Of a stretch of DNA of 64,000 nucleotides, positions 58,811 through 64,000 are shown one piece after another. Position numbers and translations under genes: made by a program. The DNA comes from Actinoplanes sp. M2I2 (GTDB taxonomy: Bacteria > Actinomycetota > Actinomycetes > Mycobacteriales > Micromonosporaceae). The notes beneath the pieces are model-generated. The model was not told the DNA's origin and made no database searches. It worked only from the letters and a program-made list of their open reading frames with translations. The stretch lies in contig NZ_JALPVJ010000007.1 of assembly GCF_023544445.1 (NCBI RefSeq), forward strand, positions 474,297 through 538,296. The letters run 5' to 3'. Position 1 is the stretch's first letter, and every line of letters starts with the position of its first letter.

Positions 58811-60415
58811 ATGGTCATTCAACACCGGACGTTGCGCATCGCTGTCATGGCCGTCATCACTGTGATGACGGCCATCGGCGGTTGGGCATTGGTCACCGGC
58901 AGCGTGTCTTACGTAGTGACGAGCGGTGTCAGCATGAACCCGGTTTACTACCAGAACGATCTCGTGATCGTCGCTAGCGAGGATTCCTACCAAATCGGGC
59001 AGATAGCCGCTTACCATGGTTCTCAGCCGGGACAGAAGATCCTCCACCGCATAGTCGGGGGAGACGCTGTTGGCGGATTCATCCTCAAAGGGGACAACAA
59101 CGCGTCGATCGACCCGCTGAGGCCGTTAGCTGCCGACATGATCGGCCGTCCGGTTCTGCATGTCCCGAAAGGCGGCGTCTGGCTGAAGCCGCTCCTCAGC
59201 CCTACCAGCCTCGGCATGATCGGCTTCCTGATCATCAGCGGCGGGGCGACGGCGACGGCGACGCGCCGGCAGGTACCGAGGGGTCGGCGGAAGAAGAAAG
59301 TGAAGGCCATGTCTCGCCAAGGCGGCTCGTGGGCTCAGGCAGCCGAGGTCGTGAAGATCTTCGAGCGCATGCCTCCCCCGGTCCGCACCCTGGCCGCTGT
59401 AGTCGCCGCCCTTACCGGCCTCGCGCTCGGGCTCGCCGTCATCGGCTGGATGCGCCCGGTCGTCGAGACAGTCACCGGGCCGGCCGGCCCGAGCCAGTCG
59501 ACGACCTTCTCGTACTCGACCACAGTGCCAAGATCAGCCGCCTACGACGACACCACCGTCACGTCCCCGGAGCCGGTTTTCCGCAAGCTGGTCAACACGG
59601 TCGACCTGCGAGCCGAATACAAGGGCCCGAGCGGCACCTTCGACCTCACGGCCGAGCTCACCAACGGCACCGGCTGGCACTCCACCATCACCCTGATCGC
59701 ACCGCAGGCGTTCACCGGCACGACGCACAAGACCTCGACGACGCTAAACCTGCGCTCCTTGAGCAACCGGGCCGACGCGGCGTCCCGCGCGATCGGCGTG
59801 CAGCCCGGCACCCCCCTCACGATCGCCGTGCGCGGACGGGTGGTCGCCGACGGCCTCCCGCCGTTCACGTCGGTCGCCCAGCTTCAGCTGAACGAGGTGC
59901 AGCTGGCCGTGGCCGACGGCGGTTCACTCACTCAGTCATCGGGCGCCACTCCCGCAACAAAGGTTCAGCCGCGCGAAATTGCCGTCTTCGGACACGAGGT
60001 CATGAATGCCGCGGCCGCCCGCGCGTACGCGATTCTGACTTTTCTTCTCGCGGCCGCCGGCGGCGTCGTCGTGTTCTTTCTTACGCGCCGCACCGCTCCT
60101 TTACGGACAAGGGAGCAGATTGAGCGACGACACCCCGATCTTTTGGTGCACGTGGAGCCGATGGCCAGCCCGCCCGGCAAGCCCGTGGTCAACGTCGACA
60201 ACTTCCCCGCGCTGGTCAAGCTGGCCGAGCGGTACGGCCAGATGATCCTCACGTGGCGACGCCCGGACGCCGACGACTTCGTTGTCCGCGACGAGGGCAT
60301 CACCTATCGATACCGCATCCCGATCGCCGATCCGGACTTGCAGAATGTCGACCGCATAAATCGCCCGAACGCCACCGGAAGTCACCGTCGAAAGGCGTCG
60401 TCACCGGTGGCCTGA
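58811..60415 (+). CDS. SipW/ER-type signal peptidase I fused to a DUF5305-like domain
   Basis: A 534-residue membrane protein. The N-terminal part is an S26 signal peptidase with catalytic Ser in TSGVSMNPVYYQND and His in ILHRIVGG, replacing the usual bacterial lysine, and FILKGDNNASIDP. This Ser-His type is that of SipW and eukaryotic/archaeal enzymes. After a second membrane segment and a basic loop (GRRKKKVKAM) come a third segment (about 195-215), an extracytoplasmic beta-rich domain, a fourth segment (about 400-420) and a cytoplasmic tail with NFPALVKLAERYGQMIL, which I recognise as DUF5305-like. The fusion is uncommon to my knowledge. Confidence 0.82.
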   Translation: MVIQHRTLRIAVMAVITVMTAIGGWALVTGSVSYVVTSGVSMNPVYYQNDLVIVASEDSYQIGQIAAYHGSQPGQKILHRIVGGDAVGGFILKGDNNASIDPLRPLAADMIGRPVLHVPKGGVWLKPLLSPTSLGMIGFLIISGGATATATRRQVPRGRRKKKVKAMSRQGGSWAQAAEVVKIFERMPPPVRTLAAVVAALTGLALGLAVIGWMRPVVETVTGPAGPSQSTTFSYSTTVPRSAAYDDTTVTSPEPVFRKLVNTVDLRAEYKGPSGTFDLTAELTNGTGWHSTITLIAPQAFTGTTHKTSTTLNLRSLSNRADAASRAIGVQPGTPLTIAVRGRVVADGLPPFTSVAQLQLNEVQLAVADGGSLTQSSGATPATKVQPREIAVFGHEVMNAAAARAYAILTFLLAAAGGVVVFFLTRRTAPLRTREQIERRHPDLLVHVEPMASPPGKPVVNVDNFPALVKLAERYGQMILTWRRPDADDFVVRDEGITYRYRIPIADPDLQNVDRINRPNATGSHRRKASSPVA

Positions 60416-60479
60416 CGGTTGTCCGTAATCGTCCTACCGGACCATCCCGAGCTCGTTAATCATCACTAAACTGCTGCGA

Positions 60480-61619
60480 ATGATCTCCAGGCTCATGACT
60501 AAGGGCGTCGTGATCGGGGTTGCGGCGACCTTTGCCATCGCCGCCCCCGCCTCGGCCGCCGTCACCCCCACCCTCGCCGGTCCGGCGCAGGTTGTCGGCT
60601 TCGATGAAATCACCATGACCGGCACCGCCGAACCGCGTTCGACGGTCCAGCTGTACGAGACGGCGATCGGCTGGAACGACATGCTGCCGGCGAAGGACTT
60701 CACGTCGGTGGACGAGAAGGGCCCCGTCCTGGCCACCGCCGACGAGTCCGGCAAGTTCAGCATCAGGCGCTTCGTCGATTCGGGATTCTTCTTCGAGGTC
60801 CGCCAAGGCAGCGTCCGGTCGAACACGATCACGGTGAAGGCCAAGCTTGCCGTCAAGTTCTGGCTCAACGCGGACGAGAAGGTCCCCGGCAGGATAACCG
60901 TGTCCGGTGACGCCCTTCCGGCGCAGCCGGGCCTGGCGGTGGCCGTCCAGCGCAAGAACGCCGACGGCAGCTTCACCACGGTGAAGAACACCCAGACCGG
61001 CGGTGACACGGCCGACTTCAGTGAGGTCCTCACCGGCCAGCCGACCGGAAATCAGACGTACCGGGCCGTCTTCAGCGGCGACGACTCGCAGGGCGTAATC
61101 GGCACGACGTCGGCGGCGGTCACCGCCTGGGTCTACGGCACGACGACGCCGACGCCCACCAAGCCGCCGACGACTCCCACCAAGCCGCCGACGACCCCGA
61201 CGAAGCCCCCGGCGACCCCGACCAAGCCCCCGGCGTCCGGTGGCGGCGCGATCCAGTTCACCCGCATCCAGTACGACCCGCCGGGCACGGACTCGGGCAG
61301 CAACAGCAGCCTGAACAACGAGTACTTCAAGATCACGAACAAGACGAAGAAGGCCGTCAGCATCAACGGCTGGACGGTCCGGGACGGCAAGGGCATCACC
61401 TACAAGTTCCCGAACATCACCATCAACGTCGGCCAGTCCTACCTGGTGCGCACGGGCAAGGGCACGAACTCCGGTTCGTTCCGCTACTGGGGCCGCGCCG
61501 GCAAGGCCGGTTTCGTCTGGGACAACCTCGGCGACATCGCCTACCTGCGCAACCCGGCCGGCGGCACCGTCGACACCTGTAAGTGGACCAAGCTGGGTCC
61601 CGGCTACACCACCTGCTGA
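60480..61619 (+). CDS. Secreted lamin-tail-domain protein
   Basis: A 379-residue secreted protein: signal peptide (VVIGVAATFAIAAPASA), an Ig-like region (about 30-220), a Thr/Pro/Lys linker with the repeat PTKPPTT (about 225-255) and a C-terminal lamin-tail domain (about 262-379) with NEYFKITNKTKKAVSINGWT and GDIAYLRNPAGG. Lamin-tail domains in bacteria occur in surface proteins and nucleases; no catalytic domain is seen here. The ATG at 60480 opens the frame; a second ATG 15 bp downstream is possible. A strong terminator follows. Confidence 0.86.
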   Translation: MISRLMTKGVVIGVAATFAIAAPASAAVTPTLAGPAQVVGFDEITMTGTAEPRSTVQLYETAIGWNDMLPAKDFTSVDEKGPVLATADESGKFSIRRFVDSGFFFEVRQGSVRSNTITVKAKLAVKFWLNADEKVPGRITVSGDALPAQPGLAVAVQRKNADGSFTTVKNTQTGGDTADFSEVLTGQPTGNQTYRAVFSGDDSQGVIGTTSAAVTAWVYGTTTPTPTKPPTTPTKPPTTPTKPPATPTKPPASGGGAIQFTRIQYDPPGTDSGSNSSLNNEYFKITNKTKKAVSINGWTVRDGKGITYKFPNITINVGQSYLVRTGKGTNSGSFRYWGRAGKAGFVWDNLGDIAYLRNPAGGTVDTCKWTKLGPGYTTC

Positions 61620-61641
61620 CCCACCCCACTCGCCTTCGGCT

Positions 61642-62283
61642 TCAGGCCCGGCCTCCCACTGCGGGAGGCCGGGCCTTCGTCGTGCCCGGCCTCTGAGGGC
61701 CGGCCTGCTCGGCGACGCCCACGGCTGGCTCCGCCACGAGGCCGGCCGCGTCCAGCAGCGTCTCGGCCATGCGTACGGCTTGACCGTCCAGCCCTTCGCC
61801 GTGCATCACGGCCCAGGCGCCGGCGCCGTCGAAGGTCATGGTGAGCTGACGGGCCACCCGCTCGGGATCGGCCGCCCCGCCCGCGGCCGCTTCCCGGCGG
61901 AAGAAGGCGGCGAGCCCGTCCTTGTAGCGGCGCGCGACCGCCCGGGCCGGGTGATCGGCCGACTTGATCTCGACCGAGGTGGCCACGAACGGGCAGCCGT
62001 GGAATTCCGGCTCGGGCGCGACCTCCTCCAGCACGCGGAACACGTGCAGGATCCGCTCCCGGGGCGTGCCCTGGCCGTCAGGCGGCAGCAGGCTCGCGTT
62101 GTAGCCCGGGCCGATGCGCTCGAGGCTGGCCGCGACGACCTCGTCCTTGCTGCCGAAGAGCTGGTACATCGAGCGCTTGGAGACGCCCGCGGCCTTGGTC
62201 AACGCCTCGACGCCGACGTTGACACCCTCGCGGTAGAAGAGGTCCGCCGCCGCGTCGAGCAGACGGTCACGCGTATCAGTCAC
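61642..62283 (-). CDS. TetR-family transcriptional repressor
   Basis: A 213-residue repressor with an N-terminal helix-turn-helix (RDRLLDAAADLFYREGVN, LTKAAGVSKRSMYQLFGSKD) and a variable ligand domain. I chose the GTG at 62283. The longer frame from an ATG at 62328 would place one of the operators inside the coding region, which is unlikely. It is divergent from the SDR gene and three AAACCGATCRGTTT operators lie between, so it probably represses both. The C-terminal codons also form one arm of the LTD-gene terminator. Confidence 0.92.
   Translation of the reverse strand: MTDTRDRLLDAAADLFYREGVNVGVEALTKAAGVSKRSMYQLFGSKDEVVAASLERIGPGYNASLLPPDGQGTPRERILHVFRVLEEVAPEPEFHGCPFVATSVEIKSADHPARAVARRYKDGLAAFFRREAAAGGAADPERVARQLTMTFDGAGAWAVMHGEGLDGQAVRMAETLLDAAGLVAEPAVGVAEQAGPQRPGTTKARPPAVGGRA
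61644..61677. terminator. Bidirectional terminator overlapping the tetR end
   Basis: A perfect 14-bp stem (61644-61657 with 61663-61676) with a 5-nt loop, followed by T and CGTCG. It lies 24 bp after the lamin-tail gene stop and encodes, on the other strand, the last 11 codons of tetR. Confidence 0.88.
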
Positions 62284-62304
62284 ACCGGAAGAGTACCTCG
62301 CCGA

Positions 62305-62383
62305 AAACCGATCGGTTTCATGCGTCACAGCCGCTTGCCAATCGGAAACCGATCAGTTTACGGTCGGAGAAACCGATCAGTTT
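62305..62383. promoter_or_regulatory. Three TetR operators and the SDR promoter
   Basis: AAACCGATCGGTTT (62305-62318, perfect palindrome), AAACCGATCAGTTT (62346-62359) and AAACCGATCAGTTT (62370-62383) occur in the 122 bp between tetR and the SDR gene. A candidate promoter for the SDR gene is TTGCCA (62335-62340), 18 bp, TACGGT (62359-62364); operators 2 and 3 cover its core and downstream part. Confidence 0.85.
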
Positions 62384-62405
62384 CCAGGCACTCGAGGAGC
62401 ACCCC

Positions 62406-63107
62406 ATGACTGCGATCAAAGACTCCGTCGTCCTCGTCACCGGCGGCAGCCGTGGCATCGGCAAGGCCCTGGTGGACGAGCTCTTCCGGCGCGGAGCGGC
62501 CAAGGTGTACGCCACTGCGCGCGACCCGAAGACGATCACGCACCCGGACGCGGTCCCGGTACGGCTGGAGGTCACCGACGAGGCATCCATCGCCGCGGCG
62601 GCCGAGCAGTCGTCCGACGTCACCGTCCTGATCAACAACGCAGGCGTGGCCACCGGAGCCTCGTACCTCGACTCACCGCTCGACGAGGTGCGACGCGACC
62701 TGGACACCAACTTCTACGGTCCGCTGCTCGTCGCCCGGGCCTTCGTGCCGGTGATCGAGCGCAACGGCGGCGGCCACCTGCTCAACGTGCACTCGGTGCT
62801 GTCCTGGTTCGCCGACGGCGGTCCGTACAGCGCCTCCAAGGCCGCGCTCTGGTCGCAGACCAACTCGCTGCGCCTGCAGTTGCGCCCGCGCGGCATCGAG
62901 GTCACCGGGCTGCACGTCGCCTACGTCGACACCGACATGGCCGCGCACATCGACGGCCCCAAGTCGAGCGCGGTGGACGTGGCCGCGGCCGCCCTGGACG
63001 GCGTCGAATCCAACGCCTTCGAGGTGCTGGCCGACGACGTGACGCGCGGCGTGAAGTCGGCGCTCTCCGGCGACCTCACACTGCTCTACCCCCAGCTGGC
63101 CGCCTGA
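62406..63107 (+). CDS. Short-chain dehydrogenase/reductase
   Basis: A 233-residue NAD(P)-dependent oxidoreductase of the classical SDR type: cofactor loop VLVTGGSRGIGKAL, LINNAGVATG, the catalytic serine in NVHSVLSWF and the YSASKAALW block with Tyr and Lys. Substrate unknown; TetR-controlled SDR enzymes often detoxify carbonyl compounds. The ATG at 62406 has GAGGAG upstream. Expression should be repressed by the divergent TetR until a ligand appears. Confidence 0.95.
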   Translation: MTAIKDSVVLVTGGSRGIGKALVDELFRRGAAKVYATARDPKTITHPDAVPVRLEVTDEASIAAAAEQSSDVTVLINNAGVATGASYLDSPLDEVRRDLDTNFYGPLLVARAFVPVIERNGGGHLLNVHSVLSWFADGGPYSASKAALWSQTNSLRLQLRPRGIEVTGLHVAYVDTDMAAHIDGPKSSAVDVAAAALDGVESNAFEVLADDVTRGVKSALSGDLTLLYPQLAA

Positions 63108-63177
63108 CCGCCGGCGGGCCGTTGCTGCCCTGGCCTCAACCGCGTCCCTGTGCGCGCCCGGCCGGGCGGTGAACGAA

Positions 63178-63215
63178 AATGGCCCTGATCCGCGTTTCCG
63201 CAGATCAGGGCCATT
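63178..63215. terminator. Palindromic hairpin after the SDR gene
   Basis: AATGGCCCTGATC (63178-63190) and GATCAGGGCCATT (63203-63215) form a perfect 13-bp stem with a 12-nt loop. GAAA precedes and ATTCG follows, so it could end transcription from either side. It lies 20 bp before the apparent left end of the insertion sequence. Confidence 0.7.
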
Positions 63216-63234
63216 CGACTCGTAGCGGGGACAG

Positions 63235-64000
63235 TGTCCTGGCTCAGCACATCGGAATAGGGTGTCTCGCGTCATCGGAATAGGTATGTCTCAAGACATC
63301 GGCATGGCGCCGTAGCAGTACCGGCGTGCGGCAGCAGGGTGCGGCGTGTCCACACGTCGACTCGTCATCGCCGCCGTTCTGACCGGTACGTCACAGGCCG
63401 AGACCGCCCGCACCTACGGCGTCTCCCAGGGCTGGATCAGCCGGCTCATGACCCGCTACGCCGCTGAGGGTGAGGCCGCGTTCGAACCCCGCTCCCGCGC
63501 CCCGAACACCCGACCCGCCGCCACCCCGGCCGCCACGGTCGCACTAGTTCTGTCCCTGCGTAAACAGCTGGGCGAGTCCGGCCTGGACGCCGGCGCCGAC
63601 ACCCTCGGCTGGCACCTGCAACACCACCACCAGACCGTCCTGTCGAGGGCGACGATCAACCGCATCCTGGTACGAGCCGGGCAGGTCACCCCCGAACCAT
63701 CGAAACGGCCGAAGAGCTCCTACATCCGTTTCCAAGCCGATCAGCCCAACGAGACCTGGCAGTCCGACTTCACCCACTACCGGCTCACCCGCGGTGACGG
63801 CCGGCCAGGCACCGACGTCGAAATCATCACCTGGCTCGACGACCACTCCCGCTACGCCCTGCACCTGTCAGCGCATCCCCGAATCACCGCGCAGATCACC
63901 CACCAAAGCTTCCAGCAGGCAGGTGAGCTGCACGGATACCCGGCCTCGACGCTGACCGACAACGGGCTGGTCTACACCGTGCGATTCGCCGGCGGCCGCG
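63235..64000 (+). mobile_element. IS481-family insertion sequence, left part only
   Basis: The left end shows three related units starting TGTC at 63235, 63263 and 63287, each containing CATCGGAATAGG or a variant, probably the terminal inverted repeat and transposase-binding sites. The transposase frame starts at 63346 and runs off the window, so the right end, target duplication and intactness cannot be judged. Confidence 0.8.
63346..64000 (+). CDS. IS481-family transposase, partial at window edge
   Basis: From a GTG at 63346 the frame is open to the window end (218 codons). It has an N-terminal helix-turn-helix (SQAETARTYGVSQGWISRLM) and a DDE integrase core with WQSDFTHYRL, IITWLDDHSRYALH and STLTDNG, the pattern of IS481 enzymes. 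No stop or frameshift is seen in the part available. The rest lies outside. Confidence 0.92.
   Translation, partial: MSTRRLVIAAVLTGTSQAETARTYGVSQGWISRLMTRYAAEGEAAFEPRSRAPNTRPAATPAATVALVLSLRKQLGESGLDAGADTLGWHLQHHHQTVLSRATINRILVRAGQVTPEPSKRPKSSYIRFQADQPNETWQSDFTHYRLTRGDGRPGTDVEIITWLDDHSRYALHLSAHPRITAQITHQSFQQAGELHGYPASTLTDNGLVYTVRFAGGR

Overview
The window is high-G+C actinobacterial DNA, most likely from the family Micromonosporaceae (Actinoplanes or a close relative). Supporting signs are two WhiB proteins, a SigR/RsrA pair, the decarboxylase-type 2-oxoglutarate dehydrogenase Kgd, a Ni-superoxide dismutase with its own protease, the tiny ribosomal protein bL37, frequent GTG starts and several leaderless-looking genes. 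No rRNA, tRNA or CRISPR array was seen. This is an ordinary chromosomal stretch with one partial insertion sequence at the right edge.

Layout. 1-5.5 kb: a two-component pair (kinase cut by the window edge), an ornithine-lipid-like acyltransferase pair and an ABC exporter. 5.6-15 kb: central metabolism (kgd, then pta-ackA) with small satellites and an esterase lipoprotein. 15-22 kb: a quinone oxidoreductase, malic enzyme, the divergent sodX/sodN pair, an anti-sigma-like ATPase, a GntR regulator and a diacylglycerol kinase. 22-40 kb: a block whose gene order recalls Mycobacterium tuberculosis Rv3219-Rv3228 (whiB1, pdtaS, a biotinyl/lipoyl protein, rsrA, sigR, a SRAP protein, aroA, rsgA), with a sulfate-assimilation operon (sir, small zinc ribbon, cysH, chelatase) between whiB1 and pdtaS. 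40-44 kb: regulators of the STAS/anti-sigma kind and a NarL-type two-component pair. 44-50 kb: polysaccharide degradation (two GH16-fold proteins, a GH46 chitosanase) and malQ. 50-61.6 kb: cell-surface and unknown proteins, including a signal peptidase fused to a DUF5305-like region next to a small secreted protein and a lamin-tail protein. 61.6-64 kb: a TetR/SDR pair with three operators, then an IS481-family element.

Regulation visible in the DNA: a Cys-containing leader peptide with a hairpin before sir; two CRP-type palindromes before whiB1; a perfect SigR-type promoter before sigR itself, placed to make a longer SigR isoform; two SigB/SigF-type promoters (GNNT-N15/16-GGGTA) near 40.2 and 41.1 kb; three AAACCGATCRGTTT operators before the SDR gene; and many strong hairpin terminators.

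The most unusual global feature is a set of short tandem duplications that overlap or abut stop codons (ABC permease, SIS protein, biotinyl protein, terC, the second whiB, and adjacent to malic enzyme and SRAP genes). Two of them recreate in-frame stop codons. Other oddities are rsgA with a CTG as its best-placed start, an anti-sigma-like ATPase gene with no canonical start upstream of its conserved part, and a pair of perfect inverted DnaA boxes inside a repeat-rich gap at 34.7 kb.
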